6,699 nucleotides of DNA, taken from Haloarculaceae archaeon (GTDB taxonomy: Archaea > Halobacteriota > Halobacteria > Halobacteriales > Haloarculaceae). Shown here one piece after another: positions 1 to 5,839 of the stretch (the stretch's first letter is position 1; every line of letters starts with the position of its first letter). The DNA lies in contig JAHENO010000125.1 of NCBI GenBank assembly GCA_018609945.1, positions 1-6,699 on the forward strand, in the 5' to 3' direction. Made by a program: the position numbers and the translations under genes. Under the pieces are notes generated by a model. It saw only the letters and a program-made list of their open reading frames with translations. It was not told the origin of the DNA and did not search any database.

Positions 1-112
1 CCTCCAGCAGGGCGTCGAAGGCCTCCCGAAGCGTGGCCTCGCCAGCGATGTCGAGCGTGACCGAGTCCTCCCCGGCCGCCTCGGCGAGGGTTGCGAAGAG
101 CCGCCATTCCAT
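1..112 (-). CDS. samp1: SAMP1-like small archaeal modifier protein (MoaD/ThiS ubiquitin fold), 5' part only
   Basis: Only the first 37 codons lie in the window; the gene runs off the left edge. The reading begins MEWRLFATLAEAAGEDSV and continues with an acidic beta strand and an ALREAF-like helix. This matches from memory the start of Haloferax volcanii SAMP1 (MEWKLFADLAEVAG...). SAMP1 is a beta-grasp protein of about 87 residues that is attached to target lysines after activation by the E1-like UbaA and also acts in molybdopterin sulfur transfer. The C-terminal Gly-Gly needed for conjugation is outside the window, so a plain MoaD cannot be excluded. The ATG at 112-110 is preceded by GGAGG with only one base between, too close for a normal Shine-Dalgarno. 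A weak TATA-like CTCTTGG lies about 27 bases upstream (136-142), which would suit a leaderless transcript. The gene follows hairpin A and a doubtful mini-ORF. Confidence 0.8.
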   Translation of the reverse strand, partial: MEWRLFATLAEAAGEDSVTLDIAGEATLREAFDALLE

Positions 113-147
113 ACCTCCCCGTGGGGGCGCCGCGACCAAGAGCGTTC

Positions 148-270
148 TCACTCGTCGAGGCGCACATCCCCGCCCGGGCTGTCCGAGACGGCGTCGACAC
201 GGTCGGCGTCGCCGGGGTCGGACTCCTTTTTCGTACTGCCGGCTATAAGCCCGTGAGAAATTTCGACCAC
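148..270 (-). CDS. Possible 40-residue acidic mini-ORF or coding remnant
   Basis: A short open frame runs from GTG (270-268) to TGA (150-148), just upstream of the SAMP1-like gene. Its last 27 sense codons (233-151) look like haloarchaeal coding sequence: 24 of 27 end in G or C, and the peptide is rich in Asp and ends GGDVRLDE. The first part (270-234) lies inside hairpin A, is AT-rich and has unusual codons such as ATT, TCT and ATA. I see no good start signal and no recognisable domain. It could be a real small protein, the severed C-terminal tail of an older gene, or chance openness in GC-rich DNA. The same codons read antisense are also open, which lowers the weight of openness as evidence. 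Confidence 0.2.
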   Translation of the reverse strand: MVEISHGLIAGSTKKESDPGDADRVDAVSDSPGGDVRLDE

Positions 271-311
271 CCGTGGGGTCGAATATCTTCACGAAGTTAT
301 AGCCGGCAGTA
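234..311. repeat. Hairpin A: nested inverted repeat directly after a stop codon
   Basis: A perfect 15-bp inverted repeat (TACTGCCGGCTATAA at 234-248 and its complement at 297-311) encloses a second 7-bp inverted repeat (TTCGACC at 262-268, GGTCGAA at 277-283) with an 8-base loop. A further 5-bp pair, CGTGA (252-256) with TCACG (289-293), sits symmetrically between them, so the whole 78 bases can fold as one long interrupted hairpin. The outer arm begins at the base after the TGA of the upstream minus-strand gene (314-312). The element is AT-richer than its surroundings. It shares its architecture with hairpin B near 5800. No T-run follows on the minus strand, so it is not a standard archaeal T-rich terminator. 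A mobile miniature repeat, a 3'-end or processing structure, or an operator are all possible. Confidence 0.85.
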
Positions 312-1544
312 TCAGTTCCCGGACGGGTGACCTCCGCCACTCCCGTCCGCGGGCGTCGGCGATGTCTCGGTCGGGGACTGGCCGTCGGCGTCGGCGTCCA
401 GCGAGGGGTCGAGCGGTTTCGCGGCCGTCTCCAGCCGGCGGAGCGACTCGGGGCGGGCGATGGCGAAGACGCGGTCGCCCGGCGCGAAGACGTGTCCGCG
501 CTCGGGCACGCCGACCGGCGGGCCGTCCTCGGGTGTGACGGCGACGACGGCCACGTCGAGCGCGCCGACGGGCAGCCCGTCCAGGGGGCTGCCGGCCGCC
601 ACGACGACCGAACTGAACGTCTCGTCGGCCGCGCGCAGCAGGGAGGCGAACTCCCGGTCGGGGCGGTCACCAACGGGCAGCGTCACGAGGTGGTACTCCC
701 TGCTGGGGTCCACCTTCGTCGTGTCCGCGGCGTCGATGGCGAGCGTGACGACGTCGTCGGCGACGCCGCGCAACTCCGCGGTGAGGAGCCGCCGTGGCGG
801 GTCGGTCTCCCAGACCTGCACGCGGTCGCCGGCGCTGGCGGCGAAGGCGGGGTCGGCCCGGACCGCGACCGCGCTGCTCTCGGGGGGGAGCGTCGGCCCG
901 ATGCCCGCCGCCCGGCTCCCGAGAGCCAGGTATTCCACAGTGCCGTCCGCGGCGAGGTCGACGTCGACGGTGCCGACGGCGTAGTCGGCCTCGAGCCGCG
1001 AGACCAGGCGCTCGCGCAACTCCTCGACGGTCAGCCGCCGCGGGAACAGGAAGGTGCGGTCGGCGAGTTCCTCCTTGACCTCCTCGGGCACGGGGTCGTA
1101 CCCGACGACGTCCTCGATCTCTCCGGGGAGTTCGACCGCGGTCGCGCGACCGACCGTCTCGACCAGGCGCCCCACGTCGCGGTCGACGCCCTGGATATCG
1201 CTCCGGAGGACCACGTCCGCCCCCAGCCGGTCGCCGGCGCGCCGGCCCAGGAACACCCCGCCGGTCGCCAGCGCGAACGCGACGATGTTGAACAGCGCCA
1301 CTTCCCGCTCGGTCGGGAGCGTGCTCCCGCCGATGACCTGTCCGAGCGCCCGCGAGGTGTTGAGATAGGCCGCCACCCCGGCGAGTCCGACCAGCAGGGC
1401 GAGCCCGACGGGGACCTCCTCGCGGACGTACCACCGGTAGAGGAACGCCGCCAGCCCGGCGAGCGCACCCGCCAGGAGGACGAGCCAGACCAGTTCGGCG
1501 AGGAGCTCGGTCGCCTCCTGGACTGTCGAGGCGGCGACGACCAT
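312..1544 (-). CDS. Membrane-anchored RCK_C (TrkA-C) domain protein, second of a tandem pair
   Basis: Predicted 410 residues. Three hydrophobic helices are visible at about 13-38, 44-64 and 80-100. A cytoplasmic region of about 200 residues follows, then an RCK_C/TrkA-C-like segment at about 308-372 with the features AGSPLDGLPVG and FAPGDRVFAIA. The last 35 residues are a low-complexity acidic, Ser/Thr/Pro/Gly-rich tail. No pore signature such as TVGYG and no Rossmann GxGxxG (RCK_N) is seen, so it is not a complete K+ channel or a TrkA protein. RCK_C domains bind small ligands, including c-di-AMP in some bacterial proteins; ligand binding here is inference. It is a paralog of the gene just upstream, sharing the GY-x-P-x-P motif, the VEEL-ER helix and the helical layout. 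Its ATG overlaps that gene's stop (TGATG), implying co-translation. Its own stop abuts hairpin A. Confidence 0.85.
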   Translation of the reverse strand: MVVAASTVQEATELLAELVWLVLLAGALAGLAAFLYRWYVREEVPVGLALLVGLAGVAAYLNTSRALGQVIGGSTLPTEREVALFNIVAFALATGGVFLGRRAGDRLGADVVLRSDIQGVDRDVGRLVETVGRATAVELPGEIEDVVGYDPVPEEVKEELADRTFLFPRRLTVEELRERLVSRLEADYAVGTVDVDLAADGTVEYLALGSRAAGIGPTLPPESSAVAVRADPAFAASAGDRVQVWETDPPRRLLTAELRGVADDVVTLAIDAADTTKVDPSREYHLVTLPVGDRPDREFASLLRAADETFSSVVVAAGSPLDGLPVGALDVAVVAVTPEDGPPVGVPERGHVFAPGDRVFAIARPESLRRLETAAKPLDPSLDADADGQSPTETSPTPADGSGGGHPSGN

Positions 1545-2809
1545 CAGTCCCCACCCCGCGGCTCCGTGCCGTCCAGTGCCGATCCGAACGCGTCGAGGGC
1601 GTCCCGCGCCCCGACGGCGAAGAGTTCGTCGCCGTCGCCGAGGGTGGTCGTCCCGTCGGGTGCGAACGTCCAGCCGTCCCCGGTCCGCGCGGCGAGCACC
1701 GCCACGCCGTAGGTCTCGCGCAGGCCCGCCGTGCCCAGCGGCTGGCCGTCCAGCAGACCGCCAGCCCGGACGGTGAACCGGCGAAAGCGCTTGTTCGCCC
1801 GCCGGAGCAGCGACACCACCTCGTACTCGCGGCGGGTGCCGCGGGATTCCACGACGACCTTGGCCTCGCCGGCCCGGAGCAGCGGCTGGACGTCTGCCCG
1901 GGTCACCGCGACCGTCAGCCGCCCCTCGCCGCCCGTCGTCGTCGGTGCCCGGACCGGCGTCGGCGTCCCGTCGTCCTCGCTCTCGGCGTCCGCGGGGGTC
2001 GTCGGGTCGACCCGCTCCTCCTCGACCGATCCGTCCGCGTCCGGCCCCGAGCGGGCACTGACGACGGTCCCCCGGACCTGCGCGTCGGGAGTGACGACCG
2101 TCACCTCGTCGCCGCGTGCCAGTCCCGTCGGGACGAGTGCGTCCACGGAGACGGCGTGGCGGTCCTCGGCGACGCGCTTCGAGAGCCCCGAGAAGGATGG
2201 CGCGGCGACGACCGTCGCCCGGCCCCGCTCGTCGATGGTCACCGAGACGTCCCCGAGGTCGTACTCGGTGCGCAGCCGCGCAGCCATTCGCTCTTCGAGT
2301 TCCTCGACCCGGAGGTCGGCGGGAAAGGTGAGTTCGGCGGCGCGGATCTCGGCACGCAGGTCGTCGGGCAGGGGTGGGTACCCCTCCATGTCGGCCACCT
2401 CGCCGACGACGCGGACCCGGACCTCGTCGCCGCCGCCGATGAATTCGGCCAGGTCCCGCGAGAGGTGCTTGGAGCGCAACCCCGACAGCGAGAGTCGCCT
2501 CGGGACGCTCGCGCCCATCTGGTCGCCCTTGCTGTGGGCGAACAGCGCGAGCATCCCCACCACCAGCACCGCTGTCGCCACGCGTGGCGCATTGGGCGTC
2601 TGCATGAACGTCGGGTCGGCGAGGGCCAGCAGGCCGCCGTTGACCCCTGCCAGCGCGATGGCGAGCACGAGCATCCCGAACCCCGGCAGGGTGACGCCCG
2701 TGACGTACTTGAAGGTGAACCCGAGTGCCCAGGAGATGAGTGCCGGGATGATCCCGACCAGCAGACCCAGATAGACGCCGAACAGTATCTCGACCGGCAG
2801 CGACGCCAT
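1544..2809 (-). CDS. Membrane-anchored RCK_C (TrkA-C) domain protein, first of a tandem pair
   Basis: Predicted 421 residues from the ATG at 2809, chosen because the hydrophobic stretch starts directly there (MASLPVEILFGVYLGLLVG). The frame is open to ATGs at 2821 and 2899, but the extra residues are polar and not membrane-like. A weak GAGG lies 6 bases before this ATG, and a weak TATA-like CCTTTGG lies about 27 bases upstream (2833-2839). Three membrane helices lie at about 8-32, 42-64 and 75-95. A soluble region with GYPPLPDD (143-150) and VEELEERMAARL matches the downstream paralog. An acidic linker of about 40 residues (255-294), absent from the paralog, precedes the RCK_C-like segment (about 342-411, AGGLLDGQPLG and GDGDELFAVG). 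No pore loop and no RCK_N Rossmann motif is seen. The two paralogs probably form a hetero-oligomeric membrane complex that senses a small ligand; that role is inference. Confidence 0.85.
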   Translation of the reverse strand: MASLPVEILFGVYLGLLVGIIPALISWALGFTFKYVTGVTLPGFGMLVLAIALAGVNGGLLALADPTFMQTPNAPRVATAVLVVGMLALFAHSKGDQMGASVPRRLSLSGLRSKHLSRDLAEFIGGGDEVRVRVVGEVADMEGYPPLPDDLRAEIRAAELTFPADLRVEELEERMAARLRTEYDLGDVSVTIDERGRATVVAAPSFSGLSKRVAEDRHAVSVDALVPTGLARGDEVTVVTPDAQVRGTVVSARSGPDADGSVEEERVDPTTPADAESEDDGTPTPVRAPTTTGGEGRLTVAVTRADVQPLLRAGEAKVVVESRGTRREYEVVSLLRRANKRFRRFTVRAGGLLDGQPLGTAGLRETYGVAVLAARTGDGWTFAPDGTTTLGDGDELFAVGARDALDAFGSALDGTEPRGGD

Positions 2810-2875
2810 ACCCGCCCTCATGCGGTCCGGCGCCAAAGGACTGTCGCCGGTCGGCGCCCGAAATCCGCCGCGTTC

Positions 2876-2894
2876 GGTCCCGAACCGCGGGATC
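2876..2894. repeat. Short hairpin in the 120-bp gap between the HPP-USP and RCK_C genes
   Basis: GGTCCCG and CGGGATC pair over 7 positions (one G-T) around the loop AACCG. The hairpin sits about 36 bases past the stop of the upstream gene and 67 bases before the next ATG. There is no T-run beside it, so a role in 3'-end formation is only a guess. The rest of the 2810-2929 gap holds two GGCGCC palindromes (2829-2834 and 2853-2858) and the weak TATA-like sequence of the downstream gene. Confidence 0.3.
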
Positions 2895-2929
2895 GACACC
2901 CCTCTCTCACAATTACGGCCCCGTCGCCG

Positions 2930-4414
2930 TCAGTGTCGGTCGACGATAGCCACGTCGGTACCGATCTCGTCGCTGTCGATCCGTTCGAAGGTCGGCGGCG
3001 AGACGAACCGGGAGGCCGCACTCCGGTCCTGGCTTGCTCCGATGATGACGAGGTCGTACCCGTGCCCGTGTCGCGCGAGAAACTCCTCGACAGACGACTG
3101 CGAGACGCGCGTCTCGATGTCCCCACGGAAGGGTTCGACGAGGTCGGCGAGGGTCTCCTCTGCCCGCCGGCGCTCCCGTTCGGTCCCCACGCAGGTGCCG
3201 ACGCTGACCTCCCCGGAGTCGCCCGCGAGACGCGTCGCGAAGTCGATCATGCTGTGTGCGACGCCGCTGTCCCCGCGGACCGGCACGAGGATCCGCTCCC
3301 AGCGCGTGTCCCGCTCGTGTGAACGGTGGACGAGGACGTCGCGCCCGCCCCGGAACAGGTTGCCGACGAACCCGGAGACGCTGTTGCCGTCGGCCTCGTA
3401 GGGGGTGACCACGAGGTCGCAGTTGGCCTGGCGTGCCGTCCGGAGAACAGTCTCGGCGGGCGCGGGGCCGGCAGTCGCGACGACCACCTGGCACGGCACG
3501 CCAACCTGCGTCTCGATGTCGCTGGCCCGCCGTTCGAGGTCGTACACTGCCTCGCTCACCAGTTCGTGAGCGTCCAGTTCATCCGGATCGAGGGTGTCGT
3601 CCCCGATCCGCTCACCCTCCAGGCTCGGCCCGGTTCGGACCAGATCCGTCCCGCCGTGGGCTTCGAGCAGCGACCGCTCGGCGCGTGCCAGCCACTCCTC
3701 CTCGACGATGTCGAGCAACACGACCTTCCCAGCGCGGTGGGCGGCTGCGAGTCTGGCCGCGAGCATCGCAGTCGCTCCGGCGTGGGGGCCACGCATCGGA
3801 ACGAGGACGTGGTCGTCACCGCTGGTCGTCTCGTAGAGGTAGCGGGCGCGCTGCTCGTAGATCCAGCGTCGCCAGCCGACGAAGGCGACCGCGACGATCG
3901 CGCTACTGACTGCGGCGCTGAGCACGAAGAACTCGGGATTGTCGACGCGGGCCCGAACGAACAGCGTCACGAGCGCCATCGCAAAGGCCGAGGGCTCCTC
4001 GACGCCGAGGACCCACGTGGCCAGGCCCGTGAGAAAGATCGTCAGTGCCGCGCCAGCGGCGTGGATCTGTCCGGGCGGTGTCGTATACAGGACAGTCGCC
4101 GCCTCGACGCCGACCCAGCCACAGGCGGCACCCGTCGTGAGACCTGCGACGAACCGGAGCGGCGACGCGTACCGTCCCTCCGGGTCGGCAAAGAGCGTGT
4201 ACGCACCCGACGCCAGCGGCGGATACACCAGAAAGGAAAGCGCCCCGACCGCGTTCGAGAGGGTCGTGACCAGTGCCATGAGCACCGGAACGAGGACCAG
4301 CACCGAGAGATGGACCAGCGTGTTCGTCCGTTCGAGCCAGCGCCGCAGGTCGCGTACCTCCCGCTGCTCTACCCGACGCACCCGTCGCAAAAGCGACCGC
4401 CAGCTGTCCTGCAT
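2930..4414 (-). CDS. HPP-family membrane domain fused to two universal stress protein domains
   Basis: Predicted 494 residues. A basic, Arg-rich N-terminus (1-30) is followed by five or six hydrophobic segments between about 33 and 180. The stretch YPPLASGAYTLFADPEG (64-80) and the Gly/Ala-rich helix after it resemble the HPP family, an integral membrane family whose cyanobacterial and chloroplast members transport nitrite. Two soluble UspA-like domains follow, at about 201-365 (opening DDHVLVPMRGP) and about 373-494 (opening ERILVPVRGDSG, later DLVIIGASQDRS). The usual GxxGx9G(S/T) ATP-binding loop is not clear in either, so they may not bind ATP in the classic way. The ATG at 4414 overlaps the upstream stop by one base (TAATG), yet a good TATA box lies 27 bases upstream, so it can also be transcribed alone as a leaderless mRNA. 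The substrate is unknown; transport of a small anion or another ion gated by the USP domains is inference. Confidence 0.8.
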   Translation of the reverse strand: MQDSWRSLLRRVRRVEQREVRDLRRWLERTNTLVHLSVLVLVPVLMALVTTLSNAVGALSFLVYPPLASGAYTLFADPEGRYASPLRFVAGLTTGAACGWVGVEAATVLYTTPPGQIHAAGAALTIFLTGLATWVLGVEEPSAFAMALVTLFVRARVDNPEFFVLSAAVSSAIVAVAFVGWRRWIYEQRARYLYETTSGDDHVLVPMRGPHAGATAMLAARLAAAHRAGKVVLLDIVEEEWLARAERSLLEAHGGTDLVRTGPSLEGERIGDDTLDPDELDAHELVSEAVYDLERRASDIETQVGVPCQVVVATAGPAPAETVLRTARQANCDLVVTPYEADGNSVSGFVGNLFRGGRDVLVHRSHERDTRWERILVPVRGDSGVAHSMIDFATRLAGDSGEVSVGTCVGTERERRRAEETLADLVEPFRGDIETRVSQSSVEEFLARHGHGYDLVIIGASQDRSAASRFVSPPTFERIDSDEIGTDVAIVDRH

Positions 4415-5703
4415 TACCCCCGGCTTGGCCGGTGGACGAATAAATATCTGTCCGGATGGACTGTTCCGACACCACGCAGCAAGCCCAGCGCCCTCCGCTC
4501 CCTCGAATCGATCCGTGTACTGCGGTCGAGGGTGTCCCGGGCAGGGAGTTCGATTTCGGTCGTCGCGACCCGGTCACCGGAGAACTCCCGGGAGACCGCG
4601 ACGGTGACGCGCCCGTCGTGTTCGGACCTGATGGTCTCTGCGGCGTCGTCCGGGACCCGGAACACCACCACGACGCGCGCCCCCGGCTCGGCGAAGAAGG
4701 CGCGGGCGTGGTGATTCTCGAGGCCGTCGGGCGTTTCGAGGGTCACGTCCAGTCGTGTGTGGAACGCTCCCCCGTTGGCGACGACGACCCCGACCCCGGT
4801 GTCGTGGCGGGCGTTTCCGACGACCACGTCGGCCGACCGGTTCCAGGGCAGGTCACCCGACCCGGCGGCAGTCTCCGCGATCGCTACCGCGCCGCCGCCC
4901 TCAGCCTCGAACGTGGCCGAGTCGACGGTCACGCCCGAGAGTGCCACCACCTCGACCCGGTACGTGCCGGCCAGGGCGGGGAGTCTCTCCGGGGGCAGGG
5001 AGTCGTCGAACCAGACGCGGAACGGAACGGTGGTGGGTTCGTCGCCCGTCTCTGCCCGGGGGAGACGCTTCGTGACTGTCGTCCCGTCGGGTGCGGTGAC
5101 TCTCACCCGTACGTCCGCAGGTCCACCCTCCAGGGTGACGTTGAGTGCGGGGTCAGCCACCAATTCGACCCCTGAGTCCACCGACGTGACCGAAACCGCG
5201 TTCGCGGCCGCGAGGTTCGCCCCGAGACCGAGCGCGAGAGCGACGGCCGCCGCCACGGCGACGCCAGCGGCGACGGTCCGTGCCCGGGGCACCCGGTCGT
5301 CGCGTGCTGTCAGACCGCGAAACCCTTTCGAAAGGGCGACCGCGAGGAAGCCGGCGGCGCCGAACGCGGCCGGGTAGCCCATGTAGCCGCCGTCCGCGAA
5401 CAGGTACTGGAAGGTGTCCGCGTATCCGTTCGTCAGGACGCCGTAGGCCAGGATGGCGACGAAAAAGAGAAAGGGTCCGACCACGCTCGCGACGGCGAAG
5501 TTGGGGCGGTCGAGGTTCCGCTCTTCCAGCAGCGTCCAGGCGACGACGGCGAAGGCGGCGGCCGCGAGGGCCGTGTAGACCGTGCCGGACAGATACAGCG
5601 CCACCAGGTCGCGGGCCGGGACGACGGCGACGACGGGGACCGCCATGCCGACGAGGAACAGCGCGACCGCTTCGGGGAGGTCTTCGTTCGGATCGGAGGG
5701 CAT
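4414..5703 (-). CDS. Five-helix membrane protein with a large extracellular beta-rich region, family not recognised
   Basis: Predicted 429 residues from the ATG at 5703 (MPSDPNEDLPEAV). The frame stays open to 5778, but that start lies inside hairpin B and would add a polar extension unlike a leader. Hydrophobic helices lie at about 10-30, 34-58, 69-91, 108-126 and 141-168. Charged loops (EERNLDR, SKGFRGLTARDD) follow helices 2 and 4, which places the N-terminus inside and the roughly 260-residue C-terminal part outside. That part is rich in beta-strand patterns such as VRVRVTAPDGT and RLDVTLETPDG, like CARDB- or Ig-type sandwiches, with two N-glycosylation sequons (NVT at 188, NRS at 288). 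I do not recognise the family. A role as receptor, binding subunit or envelope stabiliser is possible. Its extreme C-terminus (HPDRYLFVH) is encoded by the promoter of the next gene and may be under little protein-level constraint. No Shine-Dalgarno is seen. Confidence 0.75.
   Translation of the reverse strand: MPSDPNEDLPEAVALFLVGMAVPVVAVVPARDLVALYLSGTVYTALAAAAFAVVAWTLLEERNLDRPNFAVASVVGPFLFFVAILAYGVLTNGYADTFQYLFADGGYMGYPAAFGAAGFLAVALSKGFRGLTARDDRVPRARTVAAGVAVAAAVALALGLGANLAAANAVSVTSVDSGVELVADPALNVTLEGGPADVRVRVTAPDGTTVTKRLPRAETGDEPTTVPFRVWFDDSLPPERLPALAGTYRVEVVALSGVTVDSATFEAEGGGAVAIAETAAGSGDLPWNRSADVVVGNARHDTGVGVVVANGGAFHTRLDVTLETPDGLENHHARAFFAEPGARVVVVFRVPDDAAETIRSEHDGRVTVAVSREFSGDRVATTEIELPARDTLDRSTRIDSRERRALGLLRGVGTVHPDRYLFVHRPSRG
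4420..4432. promoter_or_regulatory. CCGGC-TTG-GCCGG palindrome between TATA box and start codon
   Basis: A perfect 5-bp inverted repeat with a 3-base centre lies 6 to 18 bases upstream of the ATG of the HPP-USP gene, immediately downstream of its TATA box. In archaea this is where a repressor would block transcription initiation, so it is a candidate operator. It is also coding sequence for the last residues of the upstream gene, and short GC palindromes are common in such DNA, so chance is possible. Confidence 0.35.
4438..4448 (-). promoter_or_regulatory. TATA box of the HPP-USP gene
   Basis: On the minus strand the sequence reads GATATTTATTC in an otherwise very GC-rich region. Its TTTATT core (4444-4439) is centred about 27 bases upstream of the ATG at 4414, the spacing expected for a leaderless haloarchaeal transcript starting at or near the A of ATG. 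It is embedded in the 3' end of the upstream gene, where it forces the unusual codons AGA, TAT and TTA. Confidence 0.7.
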
Positions 5704-5728
5704 CGCTATCGGGATTGTGACCGCCCGG

Positions 5729-5741
5729 GTGAAATGTTTTT
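5729..5741 (-). promoter_or_regulatory. Weak TATA-like region of the five-helix membrane protein gene
   Basis: On the minus strand the AT-rich stretch AAAAACATTTCAC lies about 26 to 38 bases before the ATG at 5703 and is the only such stretch between hairpin B and the gene. Its position fits a leaderless or nearly leaderless start, but the match to the haloarchaeal TTTAWW box is imperfect. Confidence 0.35.
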
Positions 5742-5757
5742 GGCGACCTTCCCAGTC

Positions 5758-5839
5758 ATAATGACTGCTGTAGTTCATTACTGGATCGACCGCACGACGG
5801 ACCGCGGTCGGCCCGGAAAATAGCTACAGCAGTCATTAT
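5758..5839. repeat. Hairpin B: nested inverted repeat directly after the trpG stop
   Basis: A perfect 16-bp inverted repeat (ATAATGACTGCTGTAG at 5758-5773 and its complement at 5824-5839) encloses a 7-bp stem (CGACCGC at 5787-5793, GCGGTCG at 5804-5810) with a 10-base loop. The spacers between outer and inner stems are 13 bases on each side and can partly pair (CTGG at 5781-5784 with CCGG at 5813-5816, including one G-T). The right arm begins at the trpG TGA (5841-5839). The layout matches hairpin A closely. It lies between trpG and the next gene, where it could separate their transcripts, be a miniature mobile repeat, or bind a regulator. Confidence 0.85.

Noticed and set aside
222..233. CTTTTT run near hairpin A as a T-rich terminator
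   Set aside because: The T-run is on the plus strand, but every supported gene is on the minus strand, where it reads as A-rich. It cannot end those transcripts in the usual way.
327..1712. Long plus-strand open frame of 461 codons opposite the RCK_C genes
   Set aside because: It spans the junction of two minus-strand genes that have membrane helices, domain motifs and coupled start and stop. The plus-strand product is Arg/Gly/Asp-rich low complexity with no domain, as expected of antisense frames in GC-rich DNA.
3326..4714. Plus-strand open frame of 462 codons opposite the HPP-USP gene
   Set aside because: It is antisense to clear USP and membrane domains and runs across two genes. Its product is charged and repetitive, with no recognisable feature.
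5703..5778. Upstream ATG at 5778 as the start of the five-helix membrane protein
   Set aside because: It lies inside hairpin B and adds a polar 25-residue extension that is neither a signal peptide nor membrane-like. The ATG at 5703 is followed soon by the first helix and has an AT-rich stretch at the right distance.
234..5839. The four-gene block as a classic composite transposon bounded by hairpins A and B
   Set aside because: There is no transposase or recombinase gene, and I find no direct target duplication outside the two hairpins. Base composition of the enclosed genes is like that of their neighbours.
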